A stretch of DNA of 57,941 nt, from the NCBI RefSeq assembly GCF_006152115.1, contig NZ_VDFU01000027.1, forward strand, positions 1 to 57,941, given 5' to 3'. The DNA comes from Rubellimicrobium rubrum (GTDB lineage: Bacteria > Pseudomonadota > Alphaproteobacteria > Rhodobacterales > Rhodobacteraceae). The notes under the pieces were generated by a model that worked only from the letters and a program-made list of their open reading frames with translations, did not search any database and was not told the DNA's origin. Position numbers and translations under genes: made by a program. This document shows positions 1-8,172 of the stretch, one piece after another (position 1 is the first letter of the stretch; each line of letters starts with the position of its first letter).

Positions 1-193
1 AATGGTGCGCGAGCGCGGGCGCGGCCAGAGCCGCCGCCAGCGCGGCGGCGCCCCAGAACGCACGGCCCCAGAACGCACGGCCCCAGAACGCACGGCCCCA
101 GGACGCACGGCCCCAGAACGCACGGCCCCAAGACGCACGGCCCCAAGACGCACGGCCCCAGGACGCACGGATGGGCAGGGTGGGCAAGGTCAT
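1..193 (-). CDS. Predicted secreted protein, N-terminal part only (runs off left edge)
   Basis: This minus-strand frame is open to the window edge. The ATG at 193 follows a strong GGAGGAGG Shine-Dalgarno six bases upstream, which is the main reason to believe in the gene. The N-terminus is MTLPTLPI followed by eight copies of the pentad R-A-(S/F)-W-G encoded by the 15-bp minisatellite, then an alanine/leucine-rich hydrophobic run ending in APALAHH, which resembles a signal peptidase I site. The repeats would therefore form an extended, arginine-rich n-region of the signal peptide. An exported protein beginning His-His after cleavage recalls small secreted families such as DUF6152, but too little is visible to assign it. 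It lies downstream of the carboxylesterase gene in the same direction, with a hairpin between them. Confidence 0.6.
   Translation of the reverse strand, partial: MTLPTLPIRASWGRASWGRASWGRAFWGRASWGRAFWGRAFWGRAFWGAAALAAALAAPALAHH
51..170. repeat. 15-bp minisatellite, eight tandem units
   Basis: Eight uninterrupted units of 15 bp with consensus CCCCAGAACGCACGG occupy this stretch. Units 4 and 8 read CCAGG and units 6 and 7 read CCAAG at the variable site. Because 15 bp is five codons, gain or loss of units keeps frame. On the minus strand the array lies inside a good open frame and encodes repeats of R-A-(S/F)-W-G at the very start of a predicted exported protein. Confidence 0.95.
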
Positions 194-339
194 GGCAGTC
201 CTCCTCCGATATGTGCAAAGGCCGCCAGCCGCTCCTCCCAGCCAGCCAAGCCCCCTCGCGCGATGATGCGCTCTGTGCTTGTCGCGAGCCCTTTTCGGAC
301 CCGACCATCGTTGCCCCGCGTGCTTACGGGTTCGTCCGC

Positions 340-367
340 CAGTGGCCGCACTGTTTCCCGGCCACTG
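340..367 (-). terminator. Hairpin downstream of carboxylesterase gene
   Basis: Perfect 9-bp inverted repeat CAGTGGCCG / CGGCCACTG with a 10-nt loop, about 70 bp past the stop of the minus-strand carboxylesterase gene. There is no clear U-tract, so it may be a weak terminator or only a processing or stability hairpin. Confidence 0.4.
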
Positions 368-436
368 CTTGCCAGGTGCTGCCGCCGACCTCCAATGGCA
401 CGCGAAGCGCCGGCTGGGAGGGCTGCGGGCCCGGTC

Positions 437-1108
437 TCACTTTGCCGTCTCCTGCAACGCGAAGACGGGCCTTTGCGCGACCAGGGCATCGAGCATGGCC
501 TGGAGCGCCTTTCTTTCCGTCTGCGTCACCGAATGATCGCGGCCGGGGAAGATGTCCGTCCGCAGACGTGCGCCCTGTTCGATCAGGATCTGGCACATCT
601 CGGTGTGGTTGGCGGACGGGATCCAGGGGTCCAGATCGCCGCAGCTTGCATAGATCGGCATCCCCTCGATCCGGGCGACCGGACGGTCATCCGAAGAGAC
701 ACCGACCCGGCAGCCCGTCAGGAAACATGCCGCGCCATCCCAAGGACCGCGCCGCATGAGGTACTCCACGGAAAGGCAGGCGCCTTGCGAGAAGCCGCCA
801 AGCACCAGGGGCGCGCCCGGGCTCTCCGCTTCGGCCGATGAAATGGTCTGCGATAGCCGCGCGAGCGCAGCCTCGAGTTGCGAGCGCCCGGCGTCGGTCA
901 GCGGATCCACGGCCTTCACGTCGTACCACGCCAGGCCATCCGACTTGGGCAGGACGAAACGGACGGAGGGTGCGTCGAGATGCTGGATCACGTTCTCCAT
1001 CATGTCCGCAGGCGATTGCGTGCGGCCATGGACAAAGACGCAGACGACCTTCGCATCCGCCGGTGCCGCGCCGTGGAACACGGTGTTCTCGAAATGACCC
1101 TTGGACAT
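437..1108 (-). CDS. MhqD-like phospholipase/carboxylesterase (alpha/beta hydrolase)
   Basis: A 223-residue cytoplasmic alpha/beta hydrolase of the Abhydrolase_2 type. Visible motifs are VHGRTQSP (oxyanion region, about residues 26-33), the nucleophile elbow GGFSQGA with Ser107, an acid in GDLDPW (Asp158 or Asp160) and the catalytic His192 in GRDHSV. A longer open frame exists upstream, but it overlaps the ring-cleaving dioxygenase gene, so the ATG at 1108 is chosen. The gene starts 25 bp after that dioxygenase. The pairing of an extradiol-type ring-cleaving dioxygenase with this esterase matches the Bacillus mhqO-mhqD pair of the methylhydroquinone stress regulon, where both help remove quinols. 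A role in hydrolysing a cleavage product or an aromatic ester is inferred; the substrate is not known. Confidence 0.85.
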   Translation of the reverse strand: MSKGHFENTVFHGAAPADAKVVCVFVHGRTQSPADMMENVIQHLDAPSVRFVLPKSDGLAWYDVKAVDPLTDAGRSQLEAALARLSQTISSAEAESPGAPLVLGGFSQGACLSVEYLMRRGPWDGAACFLTGCRVGVSSDDRPVARIEGMPIYASCGDLDPWIPSANHTEMCQILIEQGARLRTDIFPGRDHSVTQTERKALQAMLDALVAQRPVFALQETAK

Positions 1109-1133
1109 GCTCAGGTCATCCTCCGTCCTGATG

Positions 1134-2084
1134 TCACCAGGTGTACTTTTCGAGCCCGGCCGCGATCTCTTCCTTCCGGTCGGCGAACCACGGCGGGAAC
1201 TGCAGGGCCTGGCCCAGGGCATCGGCGGGCTCGTCCTTGGCCCAGCCTTCGCCATAGGAGAAGGCGAGCTCGAACAGCGCCCCGCCAGGCGAGCGGACGT
1301 AGCAGGACTTGAAGTAGTTGCGGTCCTTCTGGTCCGACACGTCGGTGAAGCCCAGGCCCTCGAGATGGGCCTTGAGGCCAAGCTGGTTCTCTTCGTTCAG
1401 CGTATTCAGCGCCAAGTGGTGGATGGTGCCGCCGGACAGGGTCCAAGTGCCTTGTGGCTGGTTCGGCTCGTGAAGGATCTCCACCGCGCCCCCGGGGCCC
1501 GACGTGGGCAACGAGAACTGAAGCGCGCCCCCATCATCACCTCGCCCCTCCATCTTGAGCCCGACAGTCAGGAAGTCGTCCATCGAGGTCTTGTCAAAGA
1601 CCGCGATCCCCACGCCGTAGATGCCCTTGATCCCCTGCGTGGAGATGCCTTCCGACACGATCGGCCGGCGGGCGTCTTCGGCCTCGGAGGTCTCCACGAG
1701 CTCATGGGGAATGCCGCAGGGATGCTCGGTCATGATGCGGGTGCGGGTGAAGCGGTCGACCTTGTTTGCCGGTCGGCCGGCAGCCGAAAGGCGCTCCACC
1801 CAGAAATCGGCGCTGCCCTTCGGGATCGACAGCATGATGGTCTTGGACTGGTTGGTGCCCCGGCGCCCGTAGACGCCCAGCTTGCGGAACGGGAAGGTCG
1901 TCACGACCGTGGACGGATCGCCCGTCTCGTTGCTGTAATAAAGGTGGTAGACGGGCAGGGTGCCGTCGAAGAGCACCGTCTTTTTCACCGACTTCATGCC
2001 CAAGGTGCCGGTGTAGAAGTCGTGATCCTCCTGCGCGCCGTCCACGCTCAGCGTCACATGATGATAGCCGTCTATGAGTGACAT
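1134..2084 (-). CDS. MhqO/PcpA-like ring-cleaving dioxygenase (VOC superfamily)
   Basis: A 316-residue protein of the two-domain vicinal oxygen chelate family that includes PcpA (2,6-dichlorohydroquinone 1,2-dioxygenase), LinE and MhqO. Matching PcpA by eye, the Fe(II) ligands should be His9 in GYHHVTL, a His in GTIHHLALN (222/223) and Glu272 in GALFELAF; all are present. Other family features such as PVYHLYY, TTFPF and RNYFKSCYVRSPGG are also intact. The expected reaction is O2-dependent opening of a hydroquinone-type ring to an acylic product. The ATG at 2084 is preceded by GGGAGGAGG; the longer upstream extension lacks support. It follows the intradiol dioxygenase gene by 28 bp and precedes the MhqD-like esterase, suggesting one transcript for quinol disposal. 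Confidence 0.9.
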   Translation of the reverse strand: MSLIDGYHHVTLSVDGAQEDHDFYTGTLGMKSVKKTVLFDGTLPVYHLYYSNETGDPSTVVTTFPFRKLGVYGRRGTNQSKTIMLSIPKGSADFWVERLSAAGRPANKVDRFTRTRIMTEHPCGIPHELVETSEAEDARRPIVSEGISTQGIKGIYGVGIAVFDKTSMDDFLTVGLKMEGRGDDGGALQFSLPTSGPGGAVEILHEPNQPQGTWTLSGGTIHHLALNTLNEENQLGLKAHLEGLGFTDVSDQKDRNYFKSCYVRSPGGALFELAFSYGEGWAKDEPADALGQALQFPPWFADRKEEIAAGLEKYTW

Positions 2085-2112
2085 CTTTCGTCCTCCTCCC
2101 TTCGTATTGAGA

Positions 2113-3024
2113 TCACTTTGCCCGCCTTCGCGTCGGAGCCGACTGGGGCGCCCCGGCATCGCCTTTCGCCTCCCACCGCTCCGGCGTCAGCACGAGCATC
2201 CAGTCGAGGCGCAGGCCGGGCCCGGTTTCCTCGACCGGAAGAAAGCGGGTCTGCAGCCGAGGGTCCTCGGCGAACAGGGCGTCGGTCCCGGTCGCGGCAT
2301 CCTCGGCGTCGAAGACATGCGTCACGAGGTCCTCGAAGCCGCGCGCCGTCACCCTGAAATGCAGATGAGCGGGACGGCGCATGGGCAGGCCGAGCGCCGA
2401 CAGCAGGCGACCGACCGGACCGTCCGACGGAAGCGAGTAGCCCTTTGGACGGATGGTCCGGAAGTGCACAAGGCCATCTTTGCCTGTCAGGAAGGCGCCT
2501 CGGAGATTGAGGTCCGGCTGGTTGTCGGGGTCCTGATTTTCATACAATCCCTCGTGGTTCGCCTGCCATACTTCGAGAAGCGCGCCGGTCACGGTCTTGC
2601 CCGCGAGATCCCGGATCGTCACGCTGACGTCGAGCGGCACGCCGGCCGCGACCTGGGCGATGTTCGTACCGTGGGCCATGACCGGGACCCCGGACCGGTA
2701 GAAAGGCCCCTGGATCGTGTTGGGCGTGGCCTCGGCGGGACGTGGGGCATTCAGCGCCTCGACAAGGCTCGTGATGCCCAGGGCATCCGCGAGCAGCACC
2801 CATTCCTGGCGATTGCTGTCGCAGGCATAGCCCACCTCGGTCAGGAACTGGATCAGGGAGGCGAGCTCGCTCCGTGAGATCCGGTTCGACTGGGCGAGAT
2901 GGTCGAAACAGGCGATAGCCTCGCCCACCAACGCCGCCAGCCGCGGATTTCGCGCATCCGTCATGCGCTTTCGCAGCATCGTCGGCAGGCCTCCGGCCGT
3001 CTGGAAGGGCTTGCTCATGCTCAC
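2113..3024 (-). CDS. Intradiol ring-cleavage dioxygenase (catechol/hydroxyquinol type)
   Basis: A 303-residue non-haem Fe(III) dioxygenase with the N-terminal helical dimerisation domain (about 20-100) and the C-terminal beta-sandwich catalytic domain. The predicted iron ligands are Tyr161 (VWQANHEGLYEN), Tyr196 (RPKGYSLPSDGP), His220 and His222 (RRPAHLHF). It should open a catechol or hydroxyquinol ring between the hydroxyls. The motif GPFYRSG differs from GPFFVEG in the second intradiol enzyme of this window, so the two probably prefer different substrates. The start is a GTG with GGGGAGG five bases upstream; an in-frame ATG six bases further is possible. It is the first gene of the quinol operon and is divergent from a LysR regulator. 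Confidence 0.87.
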   Translation of the reverse strand: MSMSKPFQTAGGLPTMLRKRMTDARNPRLAALVGEAIACFDHLAQSNRISRSELASLIQFLTEVGYACDSNRQEWVLLADALGITSLVEALNAPRPAEATPNTIQGPFYRSGVPVMAHGTNIAQVAAGVPLDVSVTIRDLAGKTVTGALLEVWQANHEGLYENQDPDNQPDLNLRGAFLTGKDGLVHFRTIRPKGYSLPSDGPVGRLLSALGLPMRRPAHLHFRVTARGFEDLVTHVFDAEDAATGTDALFAEDPRLQTRFLPVEETGPGLRLDWMLVLTPERWEAKGDAGAPQSAPTRRRAK

Positions 3025-3082
3025 AAAGGCCTCCCCAACCCTTGTCTTGCGATGAAGGCTAGGATGGGTCGACCGCGATGAG

Positions 3083-3095
3083 GATAATTATTATC
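3083..3095. promoter_or_regulatory. Palindrome in the dioxygenase/LysR divergent promoter
   Basis: The AT-rich perfect palindrome GATAAT-T-ATTATC stands out in the otherwise GC-rich 111-bp gap between the divergent dioxygenase operon and the LysR gene. It is a reasonable LysR recognition or promoter element, but this rests on position and symmetry only. Confidence 0.45.
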
Positions 3096-3135
3096 GACCC
3101 GTTTATACCGGATCGACATAACCTGTGGGGCTGGC

Positions 3136-4086
3136 ATGAAGTTCGACGAGCGTCATCTCGTCCAGATCGCAGCGGTCGTAGCCTATGGTGGCGTCACGGA
3201 AGCCGCACGGGAACTGGGCCTTTCACAACCCGCGATCTCGCGCACGATCGCGATGATCGAACGCCGCCTGGGCGAGCCGCTCTTCGTCAAGGGCCGTCGG
3301 CCCCTGCGCCCTACGCCCCTGGGCGAGCTCATCGCCAAGCACGGCGAGGTCATCCTGAGGGCGTCCCGCAAGGTATCCGAGAACATCGCGAGCTATCGCC
3401 AGGGCAGCACCGGAGTCGTCCGTATCGGCGGGGTGCCGTATTTCATGGACGCGTTCATTTCCGGCATGATCGCCTCCTTCCAGGTCCAGCATCCGGATGT
3501 TCGCGTGGACCAGTCCTACGGACACTTCTCGGAGCTGAGCGCCCAGTTGGAATCCGACCAGATCGATCTGGCGATCACCCCGATGGGCACGAGCGATCCC
3601 GGCGAGAACCTGCATTTCGTGCCGCTCTTGCCGGCTCGCAACGTCGTCACGGGGCGATCCAGACACCCGCTCCTCGCGAAGCGCATCCTGGCGACGACCG
3701 ATGTCCTCTTCTACCCATGGGTCGCGCCGCTGCCGGGGTCGCCGCTGCTCCTCGACCTACACTCGATCCTTCTGACGCTGGGGATCGACGAGGTTGCGAT
3801 CCGCTATTCCGGGGGGTCGCTCATGAGCGTCTGCAACTACATCACCAAGACGGATGCCCTTGCCATCCTTCCTCATAGCGTTGTGTTCTCGATGCGGCAT
3901 GAGAACCGGATTGCCATCATCCCGCTCGACATCCCCCAGCCGAAGCGGATCATCGGGATCCTGTCCTCGGCCGCGGCACCGATGAACGCCGCCGTCCAGC
4001 GCATGTCGGATCATATCGCCCGCGAGTTCGCGAGCCTGAGCGAGGCGATCCAGCGCCACGAGCGATCGCTGGTCTGGGGCCACTGA
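3136..4086 (+). CDS. LysR-type regulator of the adjacent quinol-cleavage operon
   Basis: A 316-residue LysR-type transcriptional regulator. The N-terminal winged helix-turn-helix covers about residues 1-60 (VTEAARELGLSQPAISRTIAMIERRLGEPLF), followed by a linker helix and the periplasmic-binding-like effector domain (about 90-300), which starts with the usual GVVRIGGVPYF. The gene is transcribed away from the dioxygenase operon with a 111-bp shared promoter region, the classical arrangement for a LysR activator and its target. Its effector is presumably an aromatic acid, quinol or ring-cleavage product, but this cannot be read from the sequence. Confidence 0.9.
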   Translation: MKFDERHLVQIAAVVAYGGVTEAARELGLSQPAISRTIAMIERRLGEPLFVKGRRPLRPTPLGELIAKHGEVILRASRKVSENIASYRQGSTGVVRIGGVPYFMDAFISGMIASFQVQHPDVRVDQSYGHFSELSAQLESDQIDLAITPMGTSDPGENLHFVPLLPARNVVTGRSRHPLLAKRILATTDVLFYPWVAPLPGSPLLLDLHSILLTLGIDEVAIRYSGGSLMSVCNYITKTDALAILPHSVVFSMRHENRIAIIPLDIPQPKRIIGILSSAAAPMNAAVQRMSDHIAREFASLSEAIQRHERSLVWGH

Positions 4087-4106
4087 GCGCCCGCTCCAAA
4101 CGGCTC

Positions 4107-4128
4107 GGCCCGGGACGGGTCCCGGGCC
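4107..4128. terminator. Bidirectional hairpin between convergent genes
   Basis: Perfect 10-bp inverted repeat GGCCCGGGAC / GTCCCGGGCC with a 2-nt centre, between the LysR stop and the convergent esterase stop. It is well placed to end transcription from both sides, although no U-run follows. Confidence 0.65.
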
Positions 4129-4154
4129 TGAAGGCAGGGTCTTTGGCGAAAGGT

Positions 4155-5240
4155 TCAGTCGGCTTGCGCCAGCTCCGCCGCACGGTCGATGAAGAACTGC
4201 GCCGTTTCGGCGTTGTTGGTCTCGGCCATCATGAAGTGGCCGACGCCCGGGAACCCCTCATCGGGCATGTGATGGGCCATGACCTCGGCTCCGGCCTGCT
4301 GCAGCGCTGCCGCGTTGCAGTCGAGCTGCTCCTTGGTGACGAAGATACCCGAAGCCACCAGGACGATGGGAATGCCGGACAGGTTGGGCAGGGTGCTCGG
4401 GGTTCTTTCAGCCTGCGCCGGGCAGGCCTCGGTTCCGGCGGGCGCATAGTCGGCCGGCAGCGCCGGTTCCCAGGTCAGGTGCGCTCGCATCTCTTCGTCG
4501 GCGATGGGGTTCGAGCCCGAAGCCTCGAAGGCGATGATGCCGACGACGTTCTCGGGGTTCATGTCGGCGGCCATGTAGGTGCTGCGTCCCCCTGCGGAAT
4601 GGGAGATCAGGATCGCGGGACCGATCTCGTCGAGAAGGAGGCTGATATCCTTGGCCGCGATCTCGTTGCCGGCATAGGGCGTGGTCTGGGATGTCTTGAG
4701 CCAGTCGATCACCGCCTCGTTCGTGGGGGTCACCTCGCCGCCGGGCCAGTTCTCGGACTGGGCAAGGCCGGCGATGATTCCCGAATGGGCCTGACCCAGG
4801 GTGCCCTCGCCATAGCTCGGCGCGGCCGGGGAGCGGCCGTAACCAGGGCGGTCCACCGAATAGACGTCGAATCCCGCATTCACGAAGTAGTCGCGCCAGC
4901 CGTCGCGGCCGTCAGGCGTTCCTGCCCAGTCGATCGCCTGACCGCCGCCGCCGTGAACAAGGACAACCGGCACGTCGTACCGCCGCTCGGCAGGCAGGAA
5001 GAACTCGACGTGCATCTGGTTCGAGACGGTCACGTTGCCGTCCGCATCGGGCTCGCTGACGTCGCCGCCCACGACCATGAAGCCGGCGTCGCGCAGGTGC
5101 ATGGCGCCGGCCTCTCCGCCGGGTCCGTCCTTCAGGTCCTGCGCGGCTGTGGCATCCTGGGCCGCGACGGACCACGCCGCCACGAGCCCGACCGTCACCC
5201 CTGCCAGAAGCCGGGCTCTTGCTTTCTGCATGTTCGCCAT
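4155..5240 (-). CDS. Exported alpha/beta hydrolase (esterase)
   Basis: A 361-residue predicted periplasmic esterase. A basic start (MQKARAR) and hydrophobic stretch to about residue 27 look like a Sec signal peptide ending near SVAAQDA. The hydrolase core has the oxyanion motif VHGGGG (about 95-100), the nucleophile Ser215 in SHSAGG, a likely acid Glu239 in AFEASG and catalytic His335 in GVGHFM. The layout resembles the bacterial esterase 713 group. The start is supported by GAGG seven bases upstream. The natural substrate is unknown. Its place among aromatic catabolic genes suggests it could release phenolic acids or alcohols from esters outside the cytoplasm. Confidence 0.85.
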   Translation of the reverse strand: MANMQKARARLLAGVTVGLVAAWSVAAQDATAAQDLKDGPGGEAGAMHLRDAGFMVVGGDVSEPDADGNVTVSNQMHVEFFLPAERRYDVPVVLVHGGGGQAIDWAGTPDGRDGWRDYFVNAGFDVYSVDRPGYGRSPAAPSYGEGTLGQAHSGIIAGLAQSENWPGGEVTPTNEAVIDWLKTSQTTPYAGNEIAAKDISLLLDEIGPAILISHSAGGRSTYMAADMNPENVVGIIAFEASGSNPIADEEMRAHLTWEPALPADYAPAGTEACPAQAERTPSTLPNLSGIPIVLVASGIFVTKEQLDCNAAALQQAGAEVMAHHMPDEGFPGVGHFMMAETNNAETAQFFIDRAAELAQAD

Positions 5241-5323
5241 CCGTTATCCTCGCTTGTCATTCGTGGTTGCGGCCTGATGGCCGACGTCCGCAGGACCGGA
5301 GCAGGCCAGGGCAGACCGGCATC

Positions 5324-6679
5324 TCAGTCGAAGGAAAAGAGATCCTCACCCTCCGGGCGGGTCATGCCGTCCTCGTGATACTTCTCCCAGACTCGGGCCC
5401 AGGGGCGTCCGAATATGTCCGGGACTTCGTATACGAAGGTGCTGCCGGGCTGGACGTTCTGCTGATAGCCGTCGACCGGAAAGATGGTGGCGACGCATTC
5501 GACAAAGACGTACGGGTCCACTTCGTTCAGGGCGCCGGTGCGCTTGAGGTCGCGGACGATGCGGACCGGTTCGACCAGGGCCTCGGGGTCGTAGAGGATG
5601 GTTTCCTGGTTCAGGCCCTGGAAGGCACCCGTTTCGTCCAGCCAAGGCGTGAAGACGTCGATCACCTGCAACTGGTTCGAATGCTCGAAGGCATTGTGGG
5701 TGGTCCAGCCCTGGATGTTCGAGGTCCAGGTGATGAGCGCCTCGCCGTCCCAGAAGCCGATCGTCTCGCCGTACCAGCGGGGAACATCCTCGCCCAGACG
5801 GGGCACGGCCCCATCCATGTTGAAATCACGGCCGATCTGGATGTGGCGGATGAAGTTGTCCGCCGTGCCGCCCAGGATCTGCACCTGCGTGGGCGTGAGC
5901 ATGAAGTCGTTCTCGATCATCGCTGGCCATTGGTAGAGCCGCATGTAGCCCTCGGGCCAGCAGTAGGAGGCTGGCCATTGATGGGCGTAGTCCACGCCGG
6001 TGTGGTAGGCCTGCTGGACGAAGCGGGTCTGATACTCCTCGGTCAGGAGAGACAGGATGGTCGGCACCTGGTTGACGTGCATGTTGAACCAGTTGGTCCG
6101 CCCGCCATGCCCCAGACCTTCGGGGATCAGGACGTCGAAGTCGTTGAGCGAATAGCGTCCGTCCCAGTCCGGCAAGCTGCTGCGGTCGTGCTCGGTCGGG
6201 CCGCCGTTCGCCTGGGTCTCGGCCAGGAGGGCCTCGTAATGCTCCTGCGCCGTCGCGAAGCCGTAGGGGCTCACGATGGCCTCGCGCGGGTAGTCGGCGT
6301 TGCAGTCCCCCCAGGGGGCCTGGGCCGGATCCTCGTTGTTGATCGGCTGCGAGTTGGGGTAGGCGCCCCACTGGTTCTCGATGCCCACCGAGCTGTTGCA
6401 CCGGAAATAGCGCGGATCGCTCCAAAGGTCGCGGTCCGCGTAGAAGTCGTCGGTCGTGAACAGATCCACCGGGAGCGGCTCAATCCCTTCGGGGGCCTCT
6501 CCGGCCGGTGCCGCCGGCTTGCCGCCGAGCATGGTCGTCGGCCCCACTGGCTGGGTCGCCAAGGGCTCGACGGGCCAGCCGCGTCCGATGCTCGCAGGCT
6601 CCTGCGCCAGAGTGGGCGTCGCTGCGCTGAATAGCAGCGAAGCCAGGGCCACAGCAACATTCGTGCTTTGCCGAAGCAT
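5324..6679 (-). CDS. Secreted protein of unknown function, first of two tandem paralogues
   Basis: About 451 residues with a typical signal peptide ending near TPTLAQEP. The mature protein is rich in Trp, Tyr and acidic residues and carries the block [26 protein letters not shown]. That block recalls the R-W-x-G-x-(S/T)-x-G-x-W-(D/E)-G-(D/E) motif of a large, poorly characterised exported family common in soil bacteria that degrade hydrocarbons or steroids. It also carries [19 protein letters not shown] and a [11 protein letters not shown]-terminus. Two ATGs lie six bases apart. GGAGG abuts the first and sits six bases before the second, so the second (6679) is preferred. It is paralogous to the next gene upstream, 113 bp away. 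I do not recognise an enzymatic signature. Confidence 0.8.
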   Translation of the reverse strand: MLRQSTNVAVALASLLFSAATPTLAQEPASIGRGWPVEPLATQPVGPTTMLGGKPAAPAGEAPEGIEPLPVDLFTTDDFYADRDLWSDPRYFRCNSSVGIENQWGAYPNSQPINNEDPAQAPWGDCNADYPREAIVSPYGFATAQEHYEALLAETQANGGPTEHDRSSLPDWDGRYSLNDFDVLIPEGLGHGGRTNWFNMHVNQVPTILSLLTEEYQTRFVQQAYHTGVDYAHQWPASYCWPEGYMRLYQWPAMIENDFMLTPTQVQILGGTADNFIRHIQIGRDFNMDGAVPRLGEDVPRWYGETIGFWDGEALITWTSNIQGWTTHNAFEHSNQLQVIDVFTPWLDETGAFQGLNQETILYDPEALVEPVRIVRDLKRTGALNEVDPYVFVECVATIFPVDGYQQNVQPGSTFVYEVPDIFGRPWARVWEKYHEDGMTRPEGEDLFSFD

Positions 6680-6792
6680 GGTCATCCTCCGGTGTTCAGC
6701 AGATGGGAATGGATGGCCTGGCGCTCCGCTTCCGGCGGTTGCGCCAGGTCGGACGCCGGTCGGGAGGAAAGAGCGCCCGGCCGGCGACGTCG

Positions 6793-8172
6793 TCAGTCGA
6801 AGGAGAACATGTCCTCGCCCTCGGGCGCCTCGATGCCCATCTCCTCCTCGACGCGCGCCCAGGTCTGGGCCCAGGGACGGCCGAACATGTCTGGCACCCG
6901 ATAGTCGATCACGTCGCCGGGCGAACGCGGCGTGGCGACCCCGCGCTCGTCCGGGAAAAGGGTCTGGACGCATTCGATGAAGACGTAGGGCGTGCCGTCG
7001 TTGACCTCGCTTTCCTTGACGAGGTTGCGGACGATGCGGATCGGCTCAACGAGCGCCTCCGGATCGTAGAGGACGGTTTCGTGGTTCAGCCCCACGAAGT
7101 TCCCCTGCCCGTCGCGATTAGGGGTGTAGATCTCGATGGTCTGGAGCTGGTTCGAGTACTCGAAGGCGTTGTGCACCTTCCAGCCCTGGATGTTCGAGGT
7201 CCAGGTGATCAGCGCCTCGCCGTCCCAGAAGCCGACCGTCTCGCCGTACCAGCGGGGGACGTCCTCGCCCAGCCGAGGCACGTCGCCCTCCGTATTGAAC
7301 TCCGCGCCGACATAGATGTTGGTCACGAAGTTGTCCGCGACGCCGGCCATGACCTGCACGATGTCTGGCGTGGCGATGACCTGATGGTCCCACACGGAGT
7401 ACTGGTGAAAGCGCCGCATGAAGCCTTCAGGCCAGCAGAACTGGGACGGCCACTGGGACACCCCGCTGTTGGCCTGATGAAAATGCTCCTGCACGGCACG
7501 TTCCTGGTACTCGGGCGTGAGCAGGGACAGGATCGTCGGGATCTGGTTCACCCTCATCCAGTACCAGCTGTCGGCGTTTTCCCCGGTGCGCGGGTCCTGG
7601 TAGTGGCCGGTCCATTCGCCAGGAACCGTCTCGTAGGTGTGCTCCGTCGGGCCGCCGCGGGCTTGGGTTTCGGCGAGAAGGGCCTCGTAATGCTCCTGCG
7701 CCGTGGTGAACGGGTAGGGGCTCACGATGGCCTCGCGCGGATAGTCGCGATCGCAGTACCCCCAAGCCGCGGTGGCCGGGTCGCCTTCGAACATGGTGTT
7801 GCCGCCGTAGGCGCCGCGCTGGGCTTCAAGTCCCAGTCCGGAGTTGCAGCGGAAGTAGCGGGGATCCGACCAGAGTTCCCGGTCGGCATAGAAGTCCGTC
7901 GTCGTGAAGATGTCGCGGTCCAGAGGCTCGACGCCCTCCGGAACCTCTCCGTTCGTCGCCGCGGCGACGACGGTCTCGGGCGTCTCGCCTTCGCGGTTGC
8001 GCAGGACCGTTCCGCCCTTTCCGGGACCAACGACGTCGTGGTCGCCGATGTCAGCGGCCAGCGGCGCGCCGCGTCCGACGCTCTCGACATCCATCTGCGC
8101 CGTCTGTTGCGCGATGGCAGGGCAGGCTGCGGCAAAGGCCGCGAGCGATGCATGCATCAGTACTCGTTTCAT
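6793..8172 (-). CDS. Secreted protein of unknown function, second tandem paralogue
   Basis: About 459 residues, clearly homologous along its length to the following gene. Shared blocks include [13 protein letters not shown] in near-identical form, [70 protein letters not shown] and the C-terminal [10 protein letters not shown]. It has a signal peptide ending near CPAIAQQT and no lipobox at the cleavage site. The ATG at 8172 has GGGAGG six to eight bases upstream. Conserved paired cysteines (RCNS, GYCDRDY, FCWPEGF) suggest disulfides in the periplasm or outside the cell. The two genes probably form one transcript read away from the IclR gene. Function unknown. Confidence 0.82.
   Translation of the reverse strand: MKRVLMHASLAAFAAACPAIAQQTAQMDVESVGRGAPLAADIGDHDVVGPGKGGTVLRNREGETPETVVAAATNGEVPEGVEPLDRDIFTTTDFYADRELWSDPRYFRCNSGLGLEAQRGAYGGNTMFEGDPATAAWGYCDRDYPREAIVSPYPFTTAQEHYEALLAETQARGGPTEHTYETVPGEWTGHYQDPRTGENADSWYWMRVNQIPTILSLLTPEYQERAVQEHFHQANSGVSQWPSQFCWPEGFMRRFHQYSVWDHQVIATPDIVQVMAGVADNFVTNIYVGAEFNTEGDVPRLGEDVPRWYGETVGFWDGEALITWTSNIQGWKVHNAFEYSNQLQTIEIYTPNRDGQGNFVGLNHETVLYDPEALVEPIRIVRNLVKESEVNDGTPYVFIECVQTLFPDERGVATPRSPGDVIDYRVPDMFGRPWAQTWARVEEEMGIEAPEGEDMFSFD

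Noticed and set aside
51-170. Possible CRISPR array
   Set aside because: The 15-bp units are contiguous with no spacers, so this is a simple tandem repeat.
2-841. Long plus-strand open frame that translates the minisatellite as A-P-(E/G/R)-R-T repeats
   Set aside because: It has no ribosome-binding site, low-complexity Arg/Pro-rich content and overlaps two better-supported minus-strand genes.
3083-3095. AT-rich palindrome as a Fur or FNR box
   Set aside because: It does not match the Fur or FNR consensus and lies in an aromatic-catabolism promoter beside a LysR gene.
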